Shown: positions 46,588 through 57,051 of the stretch, piece by piece | How positions within the stretch are numbered: the first letter of the stretch is position 1 | Layout: each line of letters opens with the position of its first letter | Assembly: GCA_029582165.1 (NCBI GenBank) | Contig: CM055870.1 | Location: 49,928,513 to 49,992,512, forward strand | Direction of reading: 5' to 3' | Source of the DNA: Portulaca oleracea | Taxonomy: Eukaryota; Streptophyta; Magnoliopsida; Caryophyllales; Portulacaceae | Length of the DNA: 64,000 nt | Program-made: the position numbers and the translations under genes | The notes under the pieces: generated by a model | The model's database searches: none | Seen by the model: the letters and a program-made list of their open reading frames with translations, nothing else | Told to the model about the DNA's origin: nothing

Positions 46588-46885
46588 TTTTTTGGGTTTT
46601 AGCTTCAATTAATATGTATTTATAGGTGAGTGAGTGGAATTAATCTAAACTGACTTTTTTTGCTGATACCCTGCTAAAATTTTAACTTATTTACTATCAC
46701 CATATTCTTTTTTCTATTTTTAACAATAAAAAATCTAAAATCTAAAGCCTAAAGTAGAAAAAAAGTTTAGTGATAGTAAATAGGTTAAAATTTTAGCACA
46801 GTGCAAACTAAAATATCAGTTTGAATTATTTCCAGTCAATCATCTATAAATACAGATTAATTGAAGCCAAAATCCCCCTTTTTTT
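46588..46885. mobile_element. Fold-back MITE upstream of the OCT7-like gene
   Basis: The arms start ttttagcttcaattaatatg and end, inverted, with cagattaattgaagccaaaa. The complementarity runs almost to the centre (gctaaaattttaac near 46671 and gttaaaattttagc near 46783), so nearly the whole element is one palindrome. Confidence 0.75.
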
Positions 46886-46889
46886 AGTA

Positions 46890-47300
46890 TAGATAAATTG
46901 GTAATTCAGTAAAGTAAAGGTAAAATATGGAAGTTAGTAAAGTTTAAAGTTATGTGGTAAGTAACAGGTATGGTAAATATTATTTTTGGTAAGTTTCGAT
47001 TATTTTTGGATGGTATATTAAATGTTATTTTTGGTAGGTACTATAATTTTCAATAAATTACAATAAGTTTTTACCATCATCCACCTACCATTCAACTTTA
47101 CAGGTTCTTACTTACCTTAATTCCTTTTTGAGTTTAGGGAATGTATAAGTAAAATTAAGGTAAGGTTAGATAAGGTAAAATAGGGAAGTCAATAAAATTT
47201 ACCTATTTACTTACCTTTGTTCTTTTTTAATATGGGGAAGGTGCAAGTAAATTTAGGTAGGAGAAGGTAAGTAAAATAGTAGATATAGCCATATAAGGAA
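46890..47300. repeat. ggtaa/ttacc-rich stretch
   Basis: Irregular repeats of aaggtaa, ggtaagt and ttaccat on both strands. No gene or element ends were identified. Confidence 0.5.
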
Positions 47301-47404
47301 ATTTCCTATCACATATTTTTATTTATTTTTAAATAAAATTTTTAAATTGAATAAAGAATTTTAAATATAAATTATTTAAAAATATATTTAATTTATATAT
47401 ATAA

Positions 47405-47930
47405 ATTGGATTCTAATAATCCCTACTATCACAAATTGTATGGCAATAATCCCTACTATCATTTTGGATTCTGTTGGTAAAAAAAAAATAAAATTGTATT
47501 GTAGTGGTACCAAATCTATCACCACATTCTTTTTATTTTTTCCATGCCTACCCCATATTGTTTTTGTTTTTTTGGTTCCTACCCCTAGATAGCTAACAAA
47601 GTATAGTTACTAAAACATTTTTTAATTATTTTTTTGAGATTCCGAGCAATTATTATGATTTTTTAAAAGGAATAAAATTGAAAAAATCATTAAAAATTGA
47701 AAAAAAATTGAAAAAAATTGGGAGAAATGCTGTAAATTCATTAAAAATCGTGGTAAAGTGTTATACAAAGTTTTGAATCAAATGCAACACAAAATCTATG
47801 ATATTTAGTGTATACACTCGATTTTGTCCCACTACAATACAATTTTTTTTTTTGGACCACCAGAATCCAAAATGATAGTAGGGATTATTGCCATACAATT
47901 TGTGATAGTAGGGATTATTAGAATCCAATA
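47405..47930. mobile_element. MITE with about 70-bp near-perfect TIRs
   Basis: 47405-47475 (attggattctaataatccct at the start) is repeated inverted at 47862-47930. The arms each contain two copies of aatccctactatca. The core is AT-rich and non-coding. A TA microsatellite follows at 47936-47985. Confidence 0.8.
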
Positions 47931-47935
47931 TCCCT

Positions 47936-47938
47936 ATA

Positions 47939-47985
<47 letters not shown>
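47936..47985. repeat. TA microsatellite
   Basis: (TA)n of about 50 bases with one interruption, next to the MITE end. Confidence 0.9.
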
Positions 47986-47987
<2 letters not shown>

Positions 47988-48037
47988 CAACGGTAATATA
48001 TTTAAATTTTGAACCAACAGAAATATAAGAAAATGTA

Positions 48038-48249
48038 TTACCTCCATCCCAAAATGTTTGTCCGTTGACTAAATTTTGACTATTAAGTACTCACAAATTA
48101 TAATGAATTAAAATATGAAATTACTACCATTAGAAAGATAATTTGCTAAAGATTAAAATGACGGTAATTTTATAGTGTAACTCATTATATTTTGTGAGTA
48201 ATCAATAGTCAAAATTTAATTAATGGATAAACATTTTGGAACCAAGTAG
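48038..48249. mobile_element. Stowaway MITE 6
   Basis: The ends ttacctccatcccaaaatgt and acattttggaaccaagtag are flanked by TA (48036-48037, 48250-48251). The right end is decayed. Confidence 0.8.
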
Positions 48250-48574
48250 TAATTGATCACTATTTTCTTCCCGTCTCATTGCCAAATGACAAAAATTTCC
48301 ACTCAATGACTCTCAATTGATTCTCAGAATCTCCACAAATATCTTCAACAAAGCTCTGAAGCAGCTACTACCTGGAAAAACGTGTTAATTTACGGATAAA
48401 AAATAGTTTATATTTGCTTTTTATTTTTTTAAAAAAAATGCTCATGCCCCAAGATCTATCACGTTACTTTTTTCAGTTTTTTGTATTTAGAAAGATCATC
48501 ATTCTTTTACATAGTTTATGCATCAATATTGTTCATCACTAAATACTTTAGTTTACATTTTTGCTTTTGACTAT

Positions 48575-48983
48575 GGCTGTGTTCGGCAGTAGTGTTTGGG
48601 TTAGCGTTTAGCGTCTTAACCAAATCAAAACTCTAATTGCATAAATTTTGGTGTTCGGTAAGCTAGCGTTTTGAGGAGCGTTTAGCGTTTTAAGGAGCGT
48701 TTTGTGAAACGTTAATAAAGTTAACGTTTAGCGTTTGGAGTAGCGTTTCATATTTTTTGGTCAAAAAATACCCTTTGAAAATTTTATCTTTGGAAATTAT
48801 TGATATCCTTTTATGTCAATTCACATTAATATGTTAATTCAACCGCTAAATTTACCGAACACAATTCTCTTTTAAACAGTCATCCGCTATCCGCTACTCA
48901 AACCGCTATCTGCTGCTTAAACCGCTATCCGCTACAAAAACCTCTATCCGCTATCTAAAACGCTAATTTTGCCGAACAGGGCC
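48575..48983. mobile_element. TIR MITE, gttcggca family
   Basis: The ends ggctgtgttcggcagtagtg and aattttgccgaacagggcc are inverted copies, with TAT on both sides (48572-48574 and 48984-48986). Multiple gcgtttagcg and aaccgctatccgcta motifs lie inside each half. Confidence 0.8.
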
Positions 48984-49019
48984 TATGTTTCTTACTATTT
49001 AGATAAGTTTAACAAAGAG

Positions 49020-49365
49020 CACTAATTTTATATGCGATTCCACTTTTTCCAACATCTACAAATAGATTATAAAATATCTACATTAAATTGTAAAAGTACA
49101 TCGGGATAAAAAAAATTAAAAAATGAATATACATAACGTTAAATCTAAAAATGAATTACAATATGGACAAAAAAACCTAAAAATAGATTTAAAAAATCAT
49201 AATGTAAAAAAACACTAAAAATAAAGCCAATGGTACAATTGGAAATCAGGAGAAAAAGTCATCTTACAAACATCTAACTCTACCAAACACTCTTTCATAT
49301 AAACAACTGAAAAAAATAGCTGACAAATCAGACAACTAAAAACAGCCAACAATCAGACACCAAAC
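49020..49365. repeat. 3' part of the repeat family at 49782-50824
   Basis: It shares aaaaaacctaaaaat, ggtacaattggaaatca, ctctaccaaacactc and aaaacagccaac with the right half of the longer element downstream. Confidence 0.6.
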
Positions 49366-49574
49366 GCCTCCGTTATCTTATCTTACACAACTCCCTAGAA
49401 AATTCTCAAATCAAACACAAAACTTTAATAAAAAAAAAAATTTAAATAATATTATTTTAATCATTAAACTATTCCAATTTTTCCAACATCTCCAACTTTT
49501 TTTTATTTATTTTCCCCAAAACATTCAAATTTTATCAATCAAATACTTCCACCAAACAACTAATTTAACTCAAA

Positions 49575-49690
49575 CCAATCATATATTTTCCTTTCCTTTC
49601 CTTTCCTCTCATTAACTTACCAATCAAACCAATCATATATTTTCCTTTCCTTTCCTTTCCTCTCCTCTCATTAGCTTATCAATCAAACAT
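49575..49690. repeat. Tandem duplication of a pyrimidine-rich 58-bp unit
   Basis: Two adjacent copies of aaaccaatcatatattttcc followed by (tttcc)n and attagctta/attaactta. Confidence 0.8.
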
Positions 49691-49781
49691 AAACTTAACT
49701 TCACCAAAGAACAACACTTTAGGGTAGAATGGTTTTTTTTAAGAAGGTATTAGCCTTTTTAACTTGTCAAAAACCTAACGT

Positions 49782-50824
49782 GGGTGTTTGATAGCATGAC
49801 TTTTTGGAATGACTTTTTAAACCCAAAAAGACATTTTATGAAAAGTTACTTTGAGTCGCTTTTTAGAATTGGCTTTGTGCATTGTTAGTTCATTTGGTTA
49901 AATTATCATATTGTCCAAACTTTTGTTAAAAATTACATTAAATGTCATTTGATTTTGCAACCTACATTTTTTAGTGTTTGGTTAAATGACTTTGGCAATA
50001 TATTTACTCATCATGAATGCAACTTTTGCTTAGGATGTTACAAATTTTATTAATAATTTATAAAAATATCTCGTTAGATTGTAAATTTAAATTAGTATAA
50101 CGATTTTAATCTTATTTAGGAAAATTCGCTGACGATGAACAATTTAGTTAATAGCCTACTAAATTACTAATACAAGTGTTAGTCTCTAGTGGTTATTTGT
50201 TGGAGAGGAAAAAAACTAACAATAAATAAAAAATCACAATGTTCAAATAATTGATAATTAAACACTATAAATGAAATTCATTATAAATGCAAACTTTTGT
50301 TAAGAAAGTTGTAACTCTTACTAATATATATTTTAAAGATATCTACATTTATATTATAAAAGAAAATTGGTGTAAATTTTTTAGTCTTGCTCAAGAAAAT
50401 TTGGTTATCAATAAATAATTTAATTATTATCCAATCAATACAAGTATTAATTTAATGATTATTTATTTATCATACAATTATAGACAAAAAAATCTAATTA
50501 TAAATGAAAATGTAAAATATTTACTAAAAATATGGAGGAAAAACCTAACAATGAATTAAAAAAATCATAATATTCTTTTTTTTTTGAGAGAAAAAAAATC
50601 ATAATATTCAATAAAACACTAAAAATGAAAGTGAGGGTACAATTGGAAATCAAGCAAAAAATTCGTACTACAAACAGTTAATTCTACCAAATACTTATTA
50701 CAAAAATGGCTCATACAAACAGCTAATACAAATAGCCAACAAAACAGTCAAAAGCCAAACAACTAACAAGACAACCAATAGCTAAAAACAGCCAACCACC
50801 AATAACAAGTTTCCAAGCACCCCC
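49782..50824. mobile_element. Possible TIR element with internal duplication
   Basis: The ends gggtgtttgatagcatgac and aagtttccaagcaccccc are loosely inverted. Two internal units (about 49985-50215 and 50275-50465) repeat gaatgcaacttttgct-like through tacaagtgttag-like sequence, so about 230 bp is duplicated in tandem. No coding region. Confidence 0.5.
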
Positions 50825-50829
50825 TTTAT

Positions 50830-51475
50830 AATTCTATCTATTATATGTCCATATATATGCGTTCATAGAAGATGCGATGTAACGCTGTCTGGTGTTGCGT
50901 TGAATATTAATTTGCCTTAGCTCTTAATGATCCAAACTTGCCAGGATAGAATTTTAACCTAATATCAATATAGTGTGTTTGATGTCAATTAAACATTGAC
51001 TTTTTTTTTTTTAATTTTTAAAATCCATGTAGCTAGGGACAGATTTAAATCAATGCAAATTATGTAAGTTAGGAGTTGGGGGACCTCAATGGGGAGATGC
51101 AATGTTGGAGAGTTTGTTAGTAGTGATTTACTACCTACACTATTACCTTTGATTGGATATGAGTATATGACATATAATGTGTGAGTTTTAATTTTCCCAT
51201 CATTTTCTTATGTTGAACCCAAACAAGAAGAAGAGTTTGTTAGTAGTGATTTGATTTAGTAACATACTATTATGAATCTCAATCATTCAATTTTTGTATA
51301 CATTTTTTACATGATTGAGTCTTGTATATTGTTGTGAGTATTGAACAAAGTGTGATTAAAAGTCTAATCTCTTTCTAATGTCAAGGTAATTTTTACAGTC
51401 AGGTCTTTTTAACCTCTTATTGACATCTTTTACCTCTGTATAAACTTAATTGCTTTAGTTAAGTGCAAATAGCGC
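50830..51475. other. Intergenic, nothing recognised
   Basis: AT-rich DNA with a small repeat (gagtttgttagtagtgattt at 51109 and 51232). Confidence 0.45.
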
Positions 51476-51643
51476 TCGTAAAAATGGAGTTCGGGTAAAT
51501 TTAGGTCGGATAAATTCGATTAATGTCAAAATTTGGACGAGAAATTTATGTCTGGACGTTGTTTTATTTCAGGTCGGACAAATCGAACGAAGCTAAAATC
51601 GGGTTCGAACAATAGAAAAAGAGAATTTTATGTCCAAATATCA

Positions 51644-51873
51644 GACCCTTTTCTTTTATACGGCTAGCTGGTTGCGGTGCCACAACACATGACACTTTGC
51701 CAAAACCACCATAACATATCAATCCACCACAATAAACTTTTTCACATTTATCAATACAATTTACATTTATAAAAAAAAAAAAACAAAACCTACCACAACT
51801 TACCAATAACCCATCACAATTCACCACACCGCACTGCGCCATATTGCAGCAAGCCGTATAAAAGAACGGGGCC
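51644..51873. mobile_element. TIR MITE nested in a hAT-like stretch
   Basis: The ends gacccttttcttttatacgg and ccgtataaaagaacggggcc are inverted copies. The flanks are TATCA on both sides (51639-51643, 51874-51878). The surrounding 51480-51975 is rich in ttcggac/gtcggac motifs, like the hAT-like stretch at 42352. Confidence 0.75.
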
Positions 51874-51997
51874 TATCAAAATTCGGACGAAAAATCTATG
51901 TCAAGAACCAGTTTTTTCCAAATCGGACAATTTGGGATATTACGAGTCGGACAAAGTTTTGTCACTTCTGGATCAAAAATACACTGACACTATTCAA

Positions 51998-52566
51998 GAG
52001 ATAATTACATTTACCCTACCTGACATATGTGGTAATAATTTTTGCACACCCGACATTTGAGAAATAATTTTCACCCTACCTGACATTTAGTGAAAGTGTT
52101 TTTTTGTGTCAAATTCCGATAACTTGTCATCGGAGATATGAAAATACAATAATACCCCTATATAATTATGTGAAAGTACCAAACTGCCCTTAAGATTGCG
52201 ATTGAAATGACAATACTGACCCTTCAATTGTTTTGTGTGGGAAAAGGGGGAAAAGACTGTCGATCTAAAAAAGAAACATATCACTCCACTCTTCTCACTG
52301 TCGTCTTCTATAAGGGTAAATAGGTAATTTCATTTTTAATTGAAAATACCATGAATTAATAGTAAGGGTAAATTTTTTATATATCCTAGGTGGTTTAAAT
52401 TTTTTAATACTTGCCGGAAAATCCCACAAAAAACCATTATAATATATCCTAGGTGGTTTAAATTTACGACCACTTAAATGTCAGGTAGGGTGAAAATTAT
52501 TTCTCAAATGTCGGGTGCGCAAAAATGATTACCACATATGTCAGGTAGGGTAAATGTAATTATCTC
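51998..52566. mobile_element. Mutator-type MITE with exact 10-bp target duplication
   Basis: TIRs of about 95 bp (gagataattacatttaccct at each end) are nearly identical in inverted orientation. cactattcaa flanks both sides (51988-51997, 52567-52576). The length of TIR and of the duplication fit Mutator-derived elements. The interior has no transposase. Confidence 0.88.
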
Positions 52567-52686
52567 CACTATTCAATATATATTCTCTAAACATTTTTAT
52601 TAATCCTTTTTTTTTGGGGGGGGGGGGATGTGAACTGAACATATAATGATTCTTTTGATTGGTTTAATTCCTCAGTTGGCTAGATT

Positions 52687-53140
52687 GTGATTTTGAGATA
52701 CTACAACTTATCAAACTCACCTTTTCATTTGTAAATTCCTTTCACTTTAATTTTGTACGAATTTATTCTATTGTTATAACTTTCATTGTGATTTTAAGAT
52801 ACAACTTATCAAACTCACCTTTTCATTTGTAAATTCCTTCGCTTTAATTTAGGGAGCATTTGGTAGTAACCTCAAGGAAAAATTTTTCGGGGAAAATTTC
52901 CCATGGGAAGTTTTCCATGAGATAGATTTCTTAGAAAATTTTCCCTTAGCCCCCCTAAGGAAAAAATTCCCAAGGAAAATGGAGAAAGTGGTGGACCCAT
53001 CGTGAAATTTTTCCCAATGTCAACTCACAGCCAAACATGGAGAAAATAAGTCAACCCGGAAAAATTGACCATTTCCCCAGGATTATTGACCAACCAAACG
53101 CACCTTTAATATGAATTTATTCCATTGTTATAACTTTCTT
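52687..53140. repeat. Tandem duplication of about 103 bp, second copy split by a MITE
   Basis: Copy 1 (52687-52789) and copy 2 (52790-52852 plus 53106-53140) share acaacttatcaaactcacct and gaatttattctattgttata. The Tourist-like MITE 52853-53105 lies in copy 2. Confidence 0.8.
52853..53105. mobile_element. Tourist-like MITE
   Basis: The ends gggagcatttggtagtaacc and ttgaccaaccaaacgcacct lie between TTA copies (52850-52852, 53106-53108). It is the best-kept member of the family also found at 35354, 35681, 36545, 36899 and 45368. Confidence 0.85.
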
Positions 53141-53364
53141 CTTTCAGTGACAGGGAATGTATTTCTCTTTTTTTTCTCTCAATTAGCTGTGTTAATTTGT
53201 CTTCACTGACCAATATGATTCAAGGTAATACAAATTATGCAGAAGGGAGAGGGGTTGTTGGTATACATGATTATATGTGAAATCTCAAAATTGACAAGAA
53301 CAATGAAAATTTATTGTCTGTAATTGAAGTGGAGGTGTGGAAGGTTTGAATTAGTTTTCTAAAG

Positions 53365-53545
53365 GGGAGCATTGGCGCAACGGTTGAGTTGTTGTCGTGT
53401 GATGGTGAGGTCTTCGAGTCTTGAAAGCAGCCTCTTGTGAAATTGCAAGGTAAGGTTTGTCTACATTACACCTTTGTGATGAGACCCTTTCCCGAACTCC
53501 CATTTTTGGGGACACTTCGTGCACGGGGTTTTCCTTTTCGGATTA
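53365..53545 (+). mobile_element. Au-type SINE
   Basis: The head GGGAGCATTGGCGCAACGGT contains a tRNA-like A box (GGCGCAACGG). A B-box-like ggtcttcgagtc lies at about 53410. The following cagcctcttg, gcaaggtaaggt and gagaccctttccc match the Au SINE consensus known from many flowering plants. The 3' part is diverged and ends about 53545. Confidence 0.85.
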
Positions 53546-53672
53546 TATTTCTGCAATTGAGTGAGTTTTCCTCCTTTCACAAGAGTAGGTTAATTATGTG
53601 TATACAGATTAAGGGTGAACAAGATAGGGTGTTATTTATGAACTCATTATGATAGAGAGATCAAGATGTATC

Positions 53673-54590
53673 TGTGGAACCATCTAAATAAAAAACTTAA
53701 GCTAATAGTTGAAGGACCAACGATGATTTTTTACTCCAACACACCCTTCACACGAATGCCTTTTGGCCTTGAAGCGTGAATGGTAATAGGGATGACAGTG
53801 AGTCCTGGATCCGACTAGATCCGCTCAAACCCGACCCATTTAGGCAGGTTTGGGTCCAAAAAATTTGAACCCATTGGGTCCGCATCGGGTTTGAGTCCAC
53901 TACAAATTTGGCGGGTCTGGATCTAGGCACAAACACATAGAGCCGACCCATGGACCCATCAAATTATATATATATATATATATAATGAAAACCCTAGTGT
54001 ATTTGTATTCTTAAAGTTGTATGATGCGATAATCATGAACTTTGTGTGTGTTTTATTTTTAAAGTTCTATAGTTGTATTCTTAAAGTTGATGTATTGATG
54101 ACTTTTGTAATGTTTTTATGTTAAACTTCACTCATAGCCTTATACATTAAACTAGATGTGTTTATTGTGTTGAAAATGTGTATTTAAATAGAATAGTTAC
54201 TATTATACAATTGTGCGTGTATAAACTTAAATCTAATACAAAAATAAACAAGAGTCTTGGACCCATTAAAGGCCTACTATAGACGCCCGGATCCGGCAAG
54301 TCTGGGTCCAAAAATTTTGATGGGTCTGGGTTCAGCTAGACCCGACCCAGACTCAGCCCATTGTCATCCCTAGATGCTACAAAGGGCACTTTCCACCTTG
54401 CTCAAATAAAAATGGAGGGTGTTGAGATTTGAACTTGAGATCTCTTGTTAGTCTGGTTCTGATACCATGTGGAACTATCTCAACTAAAATCTTAAGTTTT
54501 TGGACGTAGGCCAAATGATGGTTTTATACTCTAACACGCTCCCTCGTAGGAATGTCCTTTGATCTCGAAATGTGGATGTTTTTAACCACA
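53673..54590 (-). mobile_element. TRIM, apparently tandem, split by a hAT MITE
   Basis: LTR-like units at 53673-53741 and 54468-54536 (both with tgtggaac and tac-tc-aaca) flank an interior with a Met-type primer site complement (ggttctgatacca, 54455-54467). After 54536 the sequence continues like the TRIM interior (cgtaggaatgtcctttgatc), which suggests a further unit. A hAT MITE interrupts it at 53787-54372. Confidence 0.65.
53787..54372. mobile_element. hAT MITE inside the TRIM
   Basis: The ends TAGGGATGACAGTGAGTCC and GCCCATTGTCATCCCTA are inverted repeats. The 8-base flanks aatggtaa and gatgctac agree at five places. Subterminal gacccga/gggtcc motifs are dense. Confidence 0.8.
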
Positions 54591-54780
54591 TCCCGTTGTA
54601 GGTACACCGTACACGGTACACCACGGTCCGTGTTGGAGCAACATAGTCCGTGTTGAATCCAGAACACTAAGTTTAACATTTTGAAAACCAACAGGGCCCG
54701 TGCTGGTCTTATAGTGATCCGTGTTGATCATATAACTTGTGTTGACCCTTATACTTGTACCAAATTATTTTCCGTGCTAT
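54591..54780. repeat. Fragment of an Athila-type LTR
   Basis: Repeated cacggtccgtgttg, gggcccgtgctgg and gatccgtgttgatc motifs correspond to the same motif cluster in the Athila-type LTRs (18240-18345, 61680-61830). Confidence 0.55.
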
Positions 54781-55434
54781 ATAATCTTCTTATAATCTTG
54801 AAATAATCCAACATGAAATGGGGACAAGATTAAAAAACCACTCATAGTCAAACATGACAATTTAGCACTACCAATAAACCCTAGTGTTCGACCCACGTTT
54901 GTGGAGTCTAGGATCTTGGATTAGGGTAGCCTTACCTTCGCAAACATCTTAATTCACGAAGAGACTTATTTCATAGTTCCCAGAAAATATTTTGAAGTTG
55001 AAAAATCTTTGAACTCTTTAGCATAGCACAATCAATTCCAAAAGCAATCAATAAGAGAATTTGCAGTCTGAAACAAAGTTAGAGATACATTAAAACATTG
55101 AATACAGGAGGCCGAAAGGGCGGGAGATGATATTATGGATGAACAAAATGTGCCTCATTGTTGTTGATCATTATGTTTATAAAGATGGATTAAAACTTGA
55201 TCATATATTACCATGTTTCTCATATGTTCTCATCATCTCTTGCTTATCTCATATCATCAAAGAAATAACACAGTTCAATACCTAAGGATCAGAAGTGCAA
55301 CAAAACTTCAACATATAAGATGAATTGCCTCCTCCTATAACTATACATACATTTCTCACTTACCCCCTACAGGTATGCTAATGCTACAAATTTGTTGCAG
55401 TCTTCTTTCCAAAACAAAGTTCCACATGAGAATG
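54781..55434. other. Intergenic, nothing recognised
   Basis: No supported gene or element ends. Confidence 0.45.
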
Positions 55435-56239
55435 TGATAAGCTGTAAGTGCACGAGTGTCGATGCAACATGTATCAAGGTCGTTCCCATAGGGATTTCGC
55501 TCAACTACACACCAAACTAGCCTTCTATCTAATCACTAAATCGATCAGATATTTGTTTCGGTTAATCTAATTCTACTTCTAATCACTTCTAATGGCAAAG
55601 CAAACACAAATCACACAATTCACAAGGGAAAAATCAATGAAGAAAGACGTTCAGAGGATAAACCTAAGTCTCTCTATGAATTAATCAAACGGACAGAACT
55701 CGTATATATGTCACTAATTTGATACATTTTAGGGTTGATAATCGCATAATTTCTTTCGTAGCGAGCTTTTGACAATGAAACGAATTGCTTAGCAAAATTA
55801 ATCACCTACTTTCGTGATTATTTCAATTTTAACGAAGTTAAAGATCAAATTATCAACGACCCCTAATCACAGAATCCTCTATATCTATAGTTCATTTCAT
55901 AATTAGTTTAATCCTAAGGTTTCTGATTATCGAATTTCTCCTTTCGGTACTTCACTCAACAATCTAAATCCATACCTTGGATGACCAAAAGAACAATGAC
56001 AAATAATCAAAGGTTAATTAAAATGCATTCAAACTAGATTAATACTTGTTCAATCCAACAAAACTTAAACCATGAAAGCAACTAAAAAGGGTTTATCCCT
56101 TAAACTAAATAAAACTACTCACTATTCATATTTAAACTACAAAACACATAAAAGTTTGTACTAAAAAGCATGGAAAAACTATAAGAATGACAAACAAACT
56201 GAGTATGGAATCAATCCTCACTACAACATAAAGGGCCTA

Positions 56240-56780
56240 TGCCAACAGTCTAAAACTGTTGCCTTAGGCCAAAGGCAACGGTATTTTGGCCTAAGCCAAC
56301 AGGCATGGGCCGTTGCAGATACTGTCGTTGCCTTTTCCAAAGGCAACGGTATTTTGGCCTAAGGCAACGTTCCTGCAAGAGGGCTCAATCAATGCCTAAG
56401 GCAACGGTCCATCTAAAGCAACAGTCTAGTGTTGTTGCGTTAAAAGAAAAGGCAATAGTCTGGTGTTGTTGCAGTAATAGCAAAGGCAACAGGCCAGTGT
56501 TGTTGCATTCATAGCAAAGGCAACAATCCAGTGTCATTGCATTAGTAGCGAAGGCAACAATCCAAGGCTGTTGTATTGAAGACAACAAAGGCAACGGTCC
56601 AGTAGTGTTGTATATTAAAGCGAAAAAGGCAACAGTGTTGTATCATTGCAGTATAAACCAACATAGGCAACAATATTAAAAGGCAATGGACTGTTGCTTT
56701 ATCCCACCAAAAGCAGCAGTACATTAGATGTTGTATTTCATAGCAACAATCTAGTATTGTTGCATATTCTTATTTCCAGT
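56240..56780. repeat. CACTA left subterminal repeats
   Basis: More than fifteen copies of variants of aaggcaacggtccagtgttg in both orientations. In CACTA elements such arrays bind transposase accessory proteins. Frames here (56305-56514 and the minus strand) are artefacts. Confidence 0.85.
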
Positions 56781-56991
56781 ACATATTCAATATTTATAAT
56801 TGATTACCTGTAATGATATGTAATACATACGAAATAATATACATATGACAACAAACGTCCAAATGCTATTAATATCATTACTGGATCTCATTACAAGAGT
56901 CAAAATATGAAATAGGTCATCCATATAAGACACAAAAGATAGTAATAAGAAGTATCAAGTCCAAAATAGTATATCTAATAATAAAAGTTCA

Positions 56992-57045
56992 TCAAATTAG
57001 CTCTCCATCTTCACCTTCATCTTCACCATCACCATCATCTTCTTC
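56992..57045 (-). other. Possible acidic terminal exon inside the CACTA element
   Basis: After a good splice acceptor (tttcccag|gaag) the minus strand encodes EEDDGDGEDEGEDGELI and a stop. Acidic tails of this kind are common in plant proteins. No upstream exon could be linked, so it may be a captured gene fragment or chance. Confidence 0.3.
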
Positions 57046-57051
57046 CTGGGA

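Noticed and set aside
53380..53420. Possible tRNA gene (A and B boxes)
   Set aside because: No cloverleaf or anticodon arm; it is the tRNA-like head of an Au-type SINE.
56240..56780. Regularly recurring short repeats that might suggest a CRISPR-like array
   Set aside because: The units are irregular, in both orientations and adjacent to a CACTA terminus; they are subterminal transposon repeats in a plant genome.
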